A stretch of DNA of 7,888 nt from CBDUUP01 sp965370435 (GCA_965370435.1 CBDUUP010000209.1:1-7888); one strand, 5' to 3'; positions 1 to 6,227 are shown, counted from the first letter of the stretch. Notes: generated from the letters alone by a model not told the origin. Numbers and translations are program-made.

Positions 1-716
1 GGCACATCGGGGGGGAGGGGGCGCGTGACCAGCCCATGGAATGCCCCGGCGAGGCGGTGGCCGCACCCAGCATGGCCGACCGTTTTTCGATGGCCAATCT
101 GGCCATCGAAGCCGGGGCCAAGACCGGCCTCTTCGCCGCAGACGACAAGGCCCGTCAGTTCGCTGAAAAACGATGCGACCGGGAGGGACAGTATTGGCAA
201 AGCGACCCGGACGCCGAGTACGTCGAGGTTTATGAATTCGATGTCTCCAAAATGGAGCCATTCGTCGCCCTGCCTTTCCTGCCAGAGAACGTCAAGCCGG
301 TATCCGAGGTGGCCGACCTGGAAATTGACCAGGTGGTTATCGGCATGTGCACCAACGGCAATCTGGAAGACCTGCGGGCCGCGGCGGAGATTTTGAAGGG
401 ACGCAAGATCCACCCCCGGGTGCGGGCGGTGATCGTGCCCGGCACCCAGAAGGTGTACCTGGAGGCGATGCGGGAGGGGTTGGTCGAGATTTTCGTGGAG
501 GCCAACTGCTCGGTGAGCACACCCACCTGCGGCCCTTGCTTGGGCGGTCACATGGGTGTCTTGGCGGACGGAGAGCGGTGTGTCTCCACCAGCAACCGCA
601 ATTTCCGCGGACGGATGGGGCATATCGACAGCGAGGTGTACTTGACAAATCCTTACGTGGCGGCGGCTTCGGCGGTGGCGGGGCGGATTGCATCGCCGGA
701 GGAGATTGGATTATAA
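1..716 (+). CDS. leuC: 3-isopropylmalate dehydratase large subunit, 3' part (5' end outside window)
   Basis: This is the C-terminal part of an aconitase-superfamily large subunit. With the small subunit it isomerises 2-isopropylmalate to 3-isopropylmalate, using a [4Fe-4S] cluster, in cytoplasmic leucine biosynthesis. The frame is open from the first full codon at base 3, and the residues before the Met at 36 still look like the family (HIGGEGARDQPMECPGEAV), so that Met is internal. The three cluster cysteines are visible: the CTNG cysteine at 348-350 and the CGPC pair at 528-530 and 537-539. The typical C-terminal block SNRNFRGRMG followed by YLTNPYVAAASAVAGRI is present. The usual GSCTNGR reads GMCTNGN here. 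The style is that of the shorter archaeal-type LeuC/homoaconitase group, so homoaconitase activity cannot be excluded. The small-subunit gene lies 117 nt downstream. Confidence 0.9.
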   Translation, partial: HIGGEGARDQPMECPGEAVAAPSMADRFSMANLAIEAGAKTGLFAADDKARQFAEKRCDREGQYWQSDPDAEYVEVYEFDVSKMEPFVALPFLPENVKPVSEVADLEIDQVVIGMCTNGNLEDLRAAAEILKGRKIHPRVRAVIVPGTQKVYLEAMREGLVEIFVEANCSVSTPTCGPCLGGHMGVLADGERCVSTSNRNFRGRMGHIDSEVYLTNPYVAAASAVAGRIASPEEIGL

Positions 717-722
717 ATTTCC

Positions 723-761
723 CTTCCGTAGGGGCGCAGCAGTGCTGCGCCCCTACGGAAG
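723..761. repeat. 39-bp palindromic repeat, 19-bp perfect arms
   Basis: Two 19-base arms (723-741 and 743-761) are exact reverse complements around one central base. The core reads GTAGGGGCGCAGCA and its complement. It begins six bases after the leuC stop. From memory, similar GTAGGGGCGCAGCA-type palindromes are dispersed in intergenic regions of many environmental bacterial genomes, so this is probably one copy of a mobile or amplified palindrome. As RNA it would fold into a very stable hairpin. A run of six T starts eight bases beyond it (770-775), so attenuation or partial termination between leuC and leuD is possible. Protection of the leuC mRNA 3' end is another option. Neither function is shown by the sequence. 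Confidence 0.85.
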
Positions 762-833
762 ATTGGGTGTTTTTTGGGAATGACATGTTCCATGGATTTG
801 TGATTATTTTTCGGATATACTCAAAGGATTGCT

Positions 834-1394
834 ATGACTGCTGAAGATAAGAAAATTACAAATGACCAACCGGATGGGGCGGGGATTCGGGGGAAGGCTT
901 GGAAATTTGGGAAGAATATTGATACGGATGCCATTATCCCGGCGCGGCGATGCAATACATCCGACCCGGCAGAATTGGCTCTTTACTGCATGGAGGACGC
1001 CGACCCGGATTTTGTGAACAAGATGCAGCGCGGCGACTTGATCGTCGCGGACACCAATTTCGGATGCGGCTCCTCGCGGGAGGTGGCGCCATTGACCATC
1101 AAGGCCGCCGGAATCTCCGCGGTGATCGCCAAGTCGTTCGCCCGGATATTCTTCCGCAACGCCATCAACATCGGCCTCCCCATCCTGGAATGCCTCGCGG
1201 CTGTGGACGGCATCCAGGAAGGCGATGAGGTAAAGGTAGATCCGTCTGCCGGAGTTATCCACAACCTCACCCGTGAGGAAACTTACCAGGCCGAACCGTT
1301 CCCCGAATTCTTGCAGCGCATCATTGACCAGGGCGGACTGTTGGCCTACGTTGAAGAGAGATTGGAAATTGAAGCCCAAGGAGAAACAGCATGA
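834..1394 (+). CDS. leuD: 3-isopropylmalate dehydratase small subunit (LeuD family)
   Basis: This 186-residue protein is the swivel-domain partner of the upstream LeuC. Family marks are GKNIDTDAIIPAR (residues 26-38), the active-site loop FGCGSSRE (76-83), and the block following it, VIAKSFARIFFRNAINIGLPILE (97-119). Length fits the compact archaeal-type LeuD rather than the roughly 200-residue E. coli form. The ATG at 834 is preceded by AAAGGA (823-828) at five bases, which supports this start. The last codons overlap the next gene by four bases (ATGA, 1391-1394). The loop after IIPA, which helps set substrate choice in this family (YL-type motifs in characterised LeuD and homoaconitase subunits), reads RRCNT here. 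Substrate is therefore inferred mainly from the neighbouring leuC and leuB genes. The N-terminal 17 residues are a hydrophilic extension. Confidence 0.9.
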   Translation: MTAEDKKITNDQPDGAGIRGKAWKFGKNIDTDAIIPARRCNTSDPAELALYCMEDADPDFVNKMQRGDLIVADTNFGCGSSREVAPLTIKAAGISAVIAKSFARIFFRNAINIGLPILECLAAVDGIQEGDEVKVDPSAGVIHNLTREETYQAEPFPEFLQRIIDQGGLLAYVEERLEIEAQGETA

Positions 1395-2542
1395 TTGACT
1401 TTGAACTGACCGAAGAACAAAAAAGCATGCGGGATATGGTGCATCGCTTCACCGAAAAAGAGATCCGGCCTATTGCGGCGGAGTATGACGAGAAAGAAGA
1501 AGTTCCCTGGGACGTCATCCGAAAAGCGGCTCAAACCGGGCTGTTGTCCTATTACATCCCGGAGGAATATGGCGGGGGCGGGGTCACTGACGAGATCGTC
1601 CACTTGCTGGTAAGGGAGGAACTCTCCTGGGGCTGCGCGGGGATCGGCAGCGTCATTGGCGGCACCAGCCTATGCGCGACGCCCATCCTCCTATCCGGGA
1701 ACGAGGACCAGAAAACCAGATTCCTCTCTCGCATCTGCGAGCCTGGAAAAATGGCGTTGGGGGCATTTGCTCTCACCGAACCCGGCTCAGGGTCTGACGT
1801 TGCCAGTATGGCGACCGAGGCGCGGTTGGATGGGAAGGATTACGTCATCAACGGCGGTAAAACCTTCATCACCAATGGCGGAATCGCCGATGTTTATGTG
1901 ATCTTCGCCACGGTGGACGCCAGCAAAGGCCACCGGGGCATCACCGCTTTCATCGCCGATAAAGATACGCCCGGCCTGATCCCCGGCAAGAAAGAGAAAA
2001 AGATGGGAATACGCGCCTCCCACACGGCATCGATTTCCTTTGAAGATATGCGCGTGCCGGTGGAGAACCGGCTTGGGGAAGAGGGCGAGGGCTTCCAAAT
2101 CGCCATGAAGACCTTTGAACACACTCGTCCCCGCGTAGCATCCTCTGCGCTGGGGGTGGCCCGGGCGGCTTACGAATATGCCCTGGAATACGCTCAGGAG
2201 AGAGTCCAGTTTGGCAAACCCATCATCCGCCACCAGGCGGTGGCCTTCATGTTGGCTGATATGGCAACCCAGATCAACGCTGCCCGATGGTTATGCTGGC
2301 ATGCCGCCCACCTGGTAATCCAGGGAAAACCCAGCAGAAAGGAGGCCAGCATGGCCAAGGTCTTCGCCGGGGATACGGCCATGAAGGTGACCACCGACGC
2401 GGTTCAAATCCTGGGCGGGTACGGCTATAGCCGGGAGTATCCGGTGGAAAAATGGATGCGGGACGCCAAGATCATGCAGATCTACGAGGGGACGGCCCAG
2501 ATCCAACGGCTCATCATCGCCCGTGAGTTGGCGAGGAATTGA
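1391..2542 (+). CDS. Acyl-CoA dehydrogenase, medium/short-chain type
   Basis: A complete 383-residue flavoprotein of the acyl-CoA dehydrogenase family, which forms a 2,3-double bond in acyl-CoA and passes electrons to an electron-transfer flavoprotein. Three domains are recognisable: the N-terminal helical domain (about 1-120), the central beta domain with the flavin-contact motif AFALTEPGSGSD (125-136) and NGGKTFITNGG (154-164), and the C-terminal helical domain with RVQFGKP (271-277). The catalytic base is Glu366 in IYEGTAQIQR, the position used by MCAD, SCAD and butyryl-CoA dehydrogenases. TRP at 245-247 also resembles MCAD. Isovaleryl-CoA dehydrogenases place the base elsewhere, so a simple leucine-degradation role is not favoured. 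The ATG lies inside the leuD stop (ATGA overlap), implying translational coupling. The actual acyl-CoA substrate cannot be read from the sequence. Confidence 0.92.
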   Translation: MIDFELTEEQKSMRDMVHRFTEKEIRPIAAEYDEKEEVPWDVIRKAAQTGLLSYYIPEEYGGGGVTDEIVHLLVREELSWGCAGIGSVIGGTSLCATPILLSGNEDQKTRFLSRICEPGKMALGAFALTEPGSGSDVASMATEARLDGKDYVINGGKTFITNGGIADVYVIFATVDASKGHRGITAFIADKDTPGLIPGKKEKKMGIRASHTASISFEDMRVPVENRLGEEGEGFQIAMKTFEHTRPRVASSALGVARAAYEYALEYAQERVQFGKPIIRHQAVAFMLADMATQINAARWLCWHAAHLVIQGKPSRKEASMAKVFAGDTAMKVTTDAVQILGGYGYSREYPVEKWMRDAKIMQIYEGTAQIQRLIIARELARN

Positions 2543-2558
2543 TTCGAAGAACAAATCA

Positions 2559-2607
2559 ACCGCAGAGTGCGCGGAGAATAACTGTAAAGCTTGACGTTCT
2601 CTGCGGT
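2559..2607. repeat. Spaced inverted repeat between acyl-CoA dehydrogenase and leuB
   Basis: ACCGCAGAG (2559-2567) and CTCTGCGGT (2599-2607) are exact reverse complements 31 bases apart. Inside them, CGCGGAGAA (2570-2578) can also pair with TTCTCTGCG (2597-2605) with one G-U wobble, so two alternative hairpins are possible. The wording resembles CCGCAGAG...CGCAGAGAA elements that I recall as scattered through intergenic DNA of environmental bacteria. It sits between the acyl-CoA dehydrogenase stop and the leuB Shine-Dalgarno AGGAG (2618-2622). No T-run follows, so an intrinsic terminator is not supported. Confidence 0.55.
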
Positions 2608-2627
2608 AAAAATATCTAGGAGCATGA

Positions 2628-3707
2628 ATGAAAACTTATAACATTGGCCTTCTCCCAGGAGACGGTATCGGCCCTGAAGTTGTCGCTGAAGGGATGAAGG
2701 CGCTGCGTTCGGTGATGAAGGATGGTGATTTTGACTGCAATTTTGTTGATTACCCGTATTCGGGCGAATATTACCTGCGCACCAAAGAGTTAGTTCCAGA
2801 AAGCGTGATCGAAGAATGGCGCGGGTTGGACGCGGTCTTCCTGGGCGCTATCGGCCACCCAGACGTAGAACCTGGACTGGTGGAGCGTTCAGTTATCCTG
2901 GGTTTGCGATTCGGGCTGGATCTTTACATCAACCTGCGCCCCATCAAGCTCTATGCCGCCCATCTGTGCCCTATAAAAGACAAAGGCCCGGAGGACATAG
3001 ATTTCACCGTTATACGCGAGAACACGGAGGGGCTGTACGCCCAGATCGGGGGTATCCTAAAAAAGGGGACGCCGGATGAAGTTTCAACCGTGCAAGGCGT
3101 ATATACCCGTAAAGGGGTTGAGCGGGCCATCCGCTACGCTTTTGAGACCGCCCAGGCGCGGTCCGCGGCGCGTGGCAGGCCCCCCCGCGTCACCCTGGTG
3201 GATAAGGCCAATGCGATCCGTCCCCACGACATCTGGACACGGACCTTCGCCGAAGTGGGCGAAGAGTTCCCCGACGTAGAGCAAGACCACGCCTACGTGG
3301 ACGCCTGCACGATGTGGATGATTAAAAACCCGGAATGGTTCGAGGTGATCGTGACCACCAATTTGTTCGGAGACATTATCACCGACCTGGGAGCCATGCT
3401 GCAAGGCGGGATGGGCATCGCCGCATCTGGAAATCTGCACCCCGGCAAGACCTCCATGTTCGAACCCATTCACGGTTCAGCGCCCAAGTACGCCGGGAAG
3501 AACGTCGCCTGTCCGTTAGGCGCGATCATGGCTGCCAGCATGATGTTGGATTACCTGGGAGAGAAATCTGCCGGGCAGCGGATCGAGGGCGCGGTCGCCC
3601 ATTTGCTTTCCAGCGGGGCGATCCCATCCGCAGATGCGCGCAGCGGTCTGAGCACCACACAGATCGGGGATATGGTCGTGGAGGTGTTACAAAAAGAGCA
3701 GGTATAA
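2628..3707 (+). CDS. leuB: 3-isopropylmalate dehydrogenase-type beta-decarboxylating dehydrogenase
   Basis: A complete 359-residue member of the isocitrate/isopropylmalate dehydrogenase family. It would oxidise and decarboxylate the 2-hydroxy-dicarboxylate made by LeuCD, giving 2-oxoisocaproate if the substrate is 3-isopropylmalate. Visible family elements are the N-terminal GDGIGPEV (11-18), substrate arginines Arg94, Arg104 (NLRP) and Arg130 (VIRENTEG), Tyr137, Lys193 (DKANAIR), the metal-ligand aspartates Asp225, Asp249 and Asp253 (FGDIITDLGAML), and the nucleotide loop EPIHGSAPKYAG (279-290). The ATG at 2628 follows AGGAG (2618-2622) at five bases; an out-of-frame ATG at 2624 is ignored. 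The Lys-Tyr pair at 287-288 is what NADP-linked isocitrate dehydrogenases have, while typical LeuB has Asp there. Homoisocitrate, tartrate or malate dehydrogenase activity are alternatives; the neighbouring leuC and leuD favour LeuB. Confidence 0.82.
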   Translation: MKTYNIGLLPGDGIGPEVVAEGMKALRSVMKDGDFDCNFVDYPYSGEYYLRTKELVPESVIEEWRGLDAVFLGAIGHPDVEPGLVERSVILGLRFGLDLYINLRPIKLYAAHLCPIKDKGPEDIDFTVIRENTEGLYAQIGGILKKGTPDEVSTVQGVYTRKGVERAIRYAFETAQARSAARGRPPRVTLVDKANAIRPHDIWTRTFAEVGEEFPDVEQDHAYVDACTMWMIKNPEWFEVIVTTNLFGDIITDLGAMLQGGMGIAASGNLHPGKTSMFEPIHGSAPKYAGKNVACPLGAIMAASMMLDYLGEKSAGQRIEGAVAHLLSSGAIPSADARSGLSTTQIGDMVVEVLQKEQV

Positions 3708-3762
3708 AATTTAAAGTCAATAAGATGATATGATACATTTGGTCGTTGAGATTGAAAAATGG

Positions 3763-3790
3763 TTCAAGTGGCAGGCAGCAACCCTATAAA
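3763..3790 (+). promoter_or_regulatory. Possible promoter for antiporter unit
   Basis: The 112-base gap after leuB is AT-rich. It contains TATAAA (3785-3790), five of six matches to a -10 box. TTCAAG (3763-3768) lies 16 bases upstream as a weak -35 candidate. The -10 match lies about 30 bases before the antiporter ATG. This is a pattern match only, but the change in base composition and the gap make an independent promoter reasonable. Confidence 0.25.
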
Positions 3791-3819
3791 GAAATCAGAA
3801 CAGGAGATTTATTAGAATA

Positions 3820-5031
3820 ATGCTACCATTTTTACAAGTAATCCTAGTATTAGCTCTCATCATTACACTGGCAAAAGCTGGCGGCTACTTGAGCTATAAA
3901 TTGGGACAGCCCGCTGTTGTTGGTGAAGTATTGGCCGGTTTAATTTTAGGACCGTCGGTATTGAATTTCTTAAATTGGTCGTTTTTTACAGATGCTCATC
4001 TAGGAGAAACCATCACGCATTTCGCGGAACTGGGGGTATTATTATTGCTCTTTATAGCGGGGCTAGATCTGCACCTGTCTGATCTGGTAAAGTCTGGTAA
4101 AACTGCTGCAATGGCCGGGGCATTGGGTTTTTTCTTGACTTTAGGTATGGGGTTTATGCTAGCCCGGCTCTTCTCATTTGATACTCCAGAAGCGCTGTTT
4201 ATTGGTCTAATTCTAGCGCCAACCAGTATTGGCATATCGGCTCAAACCTTGATGGAATTAAAGGTGCTGCGAACAAAAGTGGGCACTACTTTATTAGGAG
4301 CGGCTGTTGTAGACGACACAATGGGCGTATTAGGAGTGTCTTTGTATCTTGCCTTTTTCTTGGGGGGAGCCACAAGCGGCGCTTCAAGCATATTGCTGAT
4401 ATTGCTTAAAATGATTTTATTTATGGTTGTCGCCTCAGCGATAGGTTTGTGGCTATTACCCAAGCTAGCTCAATATATTGATAAACTTCCAATCAGCCAA
4501 GGCTTGGTCGCTTTTGCCTTTACTACGGCGCTTTTTTACGCCTGGTCAGCCGAAGCGCTGGGGCAAATGGCCGCGATTATTGGCGCATTTATGGCCGGGC
4601 TTTTTCTTGCCCGCAGCCCTCTAAAAGACAAAATTGAAAGAGGTTTAGCGTCCATAGCCTATGGTGTATTTGTGCCCATCTTTTTTATCAATGTGGGTTT
4701 GTCTGCAAATGTGCGCCAAATTTCAGTCAGTGGATTATGGTTGCTGGCTGGAATGCTATTGGTAGTCATTTTGTCTAAATTAATTGGCGCTGGGCTAAGT
4801 GGACGTTGGGGAGGAATGACGAATCGAGAATCTCTACAGCTTGGTTTTGGCATGGTTCCTCGAGGAGAGGTTGTTTTAATCATTGCTGCTGTTGGTATTA
4901 CGGAAGGATTGATCAATTCAAGCGCTTTTTCTACAATAGTCGTATTGGTCATTATCACCACAATAATAACTCCGCCTATTTTACGAAATTTGTTTTCTAA
5001 TCAGAAAACAAATTTATTACAAGAAATGTAA
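3820..5031 (+). CDS. Cation:proton antiporter, CPA2/Kef-type membrane protein
   Basis: A 403-residue, strongly hydrophobic integral membrane protein of the Na+/H+ exchanger domain family. About 12-13 membrane segments run from residue 3 to about 390, with almost no cytoplasmic tail, so the TrkA-N (RCK) domain of full KefB/KefC is missing. Recognisable CPA2 elements are QPAVVGEVLAGLILGPSVL (30-48), ELGVLLLLFIAGLDL (70-84), the Asp-Asp pair Asp165-Asp166 in AAVVDDTMG, PIFFINVGLS (286-295), Lys319, and PRGEVVLI (347-354). The DD pair plus the lysine match the electrogenic NapA/NhaA arrangement, which suggests Na+/H+ rather than K+ exchange; this is inference. AGGAG (3802-3806) lies 13 bases before the ATG, unusually far. 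GC is lower than in the leu genes (25 of 60 bases at 3841-3900 against 36 of 60 at 2041-2100). A PII-like gene follows after 15 bases. Confidence 0.9.
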   Translation: MLPFLQVILVLALIITLAKAGGYLSYKLGQPAVVGEVLAGLILGPSVLNFLNWSFFTDAHLGETITHFAELGVLLLLFIAGLDLHLSDLVKSGKTAAMAGALGFFLTLGMGFMLARLFSFDTPEALFIGLILAPTSIGISAQTLMELKVLRTKVGTTLLGAAVVDDTMGVLGVSLYLAFFLGGATSGASSILLILLKMILFMVVASAIGLWLLPKLAQYIDKLPISQGLVAFAFTTALFYAWSAEALGQMAAIIGAFMAGLFLARSPLKDKIERGLASIAYGVFVPIFFINVGLSANVRQISVSGLWLLAGMLLVVILSKLIGAGLSGRWGGMTNRESLQLGFGMVPRGEVVLIIAAVGITEGLINSSAFSTIVVLVIITTIITPPILRNLFSNQKTNLLQEM

Positions 5032-5046
5032 AGCAAGGAGATCACT

Positions 5047-5397
5047 ATGTTCTATTTAGTCGTTTTTGTGCTCAATGATCCAGATAAGTGCAGCCATCTT
5101 CTTGATGCTTGGGAAAACGCCGGCATAAGAGGTATCACAATATTAGAAAGTTCAGGACTGGGGCGGGCAAGGCAAGCTGGCATAAAAGATGATTTGCCCC
5201 TAATGCCAAGTCTTAGCGATCTATTTAAGAATTCAGAGACTCGCCATCGGACATTGTTTTCCATTGTAAACGGTCAGGAGAAAATAGACGCTCTTGTTAA
5301 AGCTACACAATCTGTTGTGGGGGATCTAGAGCAAGAAAATACCGGTCTTTTATTTACAGTGGCTGTAGATCAAATATTTGGTAAAAACCGACTGTAG
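5047..5397 (+). CDS. Small PII-like (ferredoxin-fold) putative regulator of the antiporter
   Basis: A 116-residue soluble protein with no signal peptide or membrane segment. The predicted order is strand (2-9), helix (11-26), strand (28-35), a long loop (41-66), strand (68-73), helix (75-91), strand (100-106), matching the PII/CutA-like fold. GITILESSGLGRAR (29-42) resembles the PII signature around GMTVTEVKGFGRQ. The region 41-66, rich in charged and Pro/Ser residues, takes the place of the T-loop, and TGLLFTVAVDQIFG (99-112) resembles the last PII strand. PII-like proteins are trimeric nucleotide sensors that often control a co-encoded transporter. AAGGAG (5035-5040) stands six bases before the ATG. 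Pairing with the antiporter, which lacks its own regulatory domain, suggests that this is its switch. The family call is from pattern; ligand and partner are inferred. Confidence 0.7.
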   Translation: MFYLVVFVLNDPDKCSHLLDAWENAGIRGITILESSGLGRARQAGIKDDLPLMPSLSDLFKNSETRHRTLFSIVNGQEKIDALVKATQSVVGDLEQENTGLLFTVAVDQIFGKNRL

Positions 5398-5597
5398 ACA
5401 AAATGTGAAGGTAAATGGTGCTTATTCCAGCAGGCAGGTATTCTTTTTCAAGACTTTTGGAGGGTTTAGCCAGACACACTGCCGGTCAAACTCGCTAAAG
5501 GTCGCTTTTAGAGTGAAATCTAGGCGTAAAATAGGCTGATTCAGGCCCTGATTTTGTCTGAACTTAAACTAACAACTAAGAAATATTAATTTCTTTG
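5398..5597. other. Non-coding gap between convergent genes, with weak hairpins
   Basis: I find no convincing gene, RNA gene or insertion sequence in this 200-base, AT-rich gap between the + strand antiporter unit and the - strand phosphatase. Two weak hairpins are visible: CTAAAG/CTTTTAG at 5495-5511 (one bulged base) and AAGAAAT/ATTTCTT at 5578-5595 (loop ATTA). The second sits just beyond the phosphatase stop. Neither is a strong GC stem followed by a T-run, so termination here is only possible. A degraded mobile element cannot be ruled out by eye. Confidence 0.4.
5578..5595. terminator. Weak AT-rich inverted repeat next to phosphatase stop
   Basis: Seven-base perfect arms AAGAAAT (5578-5584) and ATTTCTT (5589-5595) flank a four-base loop, two bases past the end of the phosphatase gene. 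The A/T-only stem apart from one G-C pair would be unstable. It could act as a bidirectional end point for the convergent transcripts, but this is weakly supported. Confidence 0.2.
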
Positions 5598-6089
5598 TCA
5601 CGGTTGGGTGGGTTTCCTATTGGCAAAGCTCTCTCCCAGTTCGATTATTCGCCGAAATCCATGCTCGAGTATTTCTTCCAGTTCGAGGGCGGTGGCTTCA
5701 AAGGCCTCGAGCGGGCTGGCGATTGGGTCAGCGACATCGAATTTCTTTCCCGTCATCTCGGATAGGAGAAATATCTGCTCTTTCTTATCCGGGAATTCGA
5801 CTTGGAGGGCTTCTTTATGGCCTCGCTCCATGGTCAAGATCAAGTCTGCGGTGTCTATGATGGCGCGGGTAACGATCCGTGAACGATGGCGGCGGTAGTC
5901 TATTCCGCGTTGATCCAAAACTTGAATTGTCCCCTGGGCAGCGGCGAAGTCATTTTCCCCCCAGGTCCCCGCAGATTGAATCTGCCACGCTGGTTTCAGT
6001 CCACGCGAGGTGAGCATGGCGTCGAATAATCCGGCGGCCATCGGCGACCTGCAAATGTTGGCGGTGCAAACGAAGAGAAGGTTGGGCAT
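5598..6089 (-). CDS. Low-molecular-weight protein-tyrosine phosphatase (Wzb-like)
   Basis: A cytoplasmic phosphatase of the low-molecular-weight family, about 163 residues from the chosen start. The P-loop CTANICRS lies directly after the first strand (MPNLLFV), giving the nucleophile Cys and the CX5R arginine. The general-acid loop DVADPIASP supplies the Asp-Pro pair near the C-terminal third. The Met encoded at 6087-6089 was chosen because the family normally begins three to eight residues before the P-loop. A longer form from 6128 adds 13 hydrophilic residues without family character. Neither start has a visible Shine-Dalgarno, so the N-terminus is uncertain. Arsenate reductases share this fold, but the gene directly follows a BY-kinase, and kinase/phosphatase pairs of this type control exopolysaccharide export by cycling phosphorylation of the kinase tyrosine tail. 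Confidence 0.88.
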   Translation of the reverse strand: MPNLLFVCTANICRSPMAAGLFDAMLTSRGLKPAWQIQSAGTWGENDFAAAQGTIQVLDQRGIDYRRHRSRIVTRAIIDTADLILTMERGHKEALQVEFPDKKEQIFLLSEMTGKKFDVADPIASPLEAFEATALELEEILEHGFRRIIELGESFANRKPTQP

Positions 6090-6143
6090 CGGGATTATCA
6101 AATTTTTGAGGTTAGTTTTCTGGTCCATTACGGGGGTGATGAG

Positions 6144-6227
6144 TCACTCACCTGCCAGGAAAGCGGCGCCATACTCTCGGATAAGTCCCCACATCGGGCA
6201 TGTAGATCCATTCGCCTTCTGGGTCAT
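6144..6227 (-). other. Possible 27-codon ORF in kinase-phosphatase gap
   Basis: Between the kinase stop and the phosphatase, an ATG at 6227-6225 overlaps the kinase stop (ATGA) and opens 27 codons ending with TGA at 6146-6144. It is in the same frame as the phosphatase, so a single TGA separates the two. A second frame through the same DNA, open from a GTG at 6270 to TGA at 6148, encodes a strikingly protein-like tail with GEWIYMPDVGTYPRVWRR. The Shine-Dalgarno AAGGA is too close to the ATG to serve it. I cannot tell whether either frame is translated. I recognise no family. Confidence 0.2.

Noticed and set aside
36..38. ATG at 36 as the start of the first gene
   Set aside because: The frame is open upstream to the window edge and the upstream residues fit LeuC, so this Met is internal to a gene truncated by the window.
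770..775. T-run after the 39-bp palindrome as a classical terminator
   Set aside because: The run begins eight bases past the stem and leuD, the partner subunit, follows; full termination is unlikely, though partial attenuation stays possible.
337..786. 149-codon open frame on the - strand across the end of leuC and the palindrome
   Set aside because: Low-complexity Pro/Ser/Arg-rich translation opposite leuC; no motif and no ribosome-binding site noted.
347..844. 165-codon + strand frame overlapping leuC and the palindrome
   Set aside because: Gly/Arg-rich out-of-frame shadow of leuC; the cluster cysteines and family motifs are in the other frame.
804..1379. 191-codon open frame on the - strand across leuD
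   Set aside because: It lies entirely opposite a well-supported LeuD frame with family motifs, has no family features of its own, and reflects GC-rich codon structure.
5398..5597. tRNA, small RNA or insertion-sequence remnant in the convergent gap
   Set aside because: No cloverleaf, no terminal inverted repeats with target duplication, and no transposase fragment could be recognised by eye.
6126..6128. Upstream ATG as the phosphatase start
   Set aside because: It adds 13 residues unlike the family N-terminus; the Met at 6087-6089 leads straight into the conserved first strand. The longer form is not excluded.
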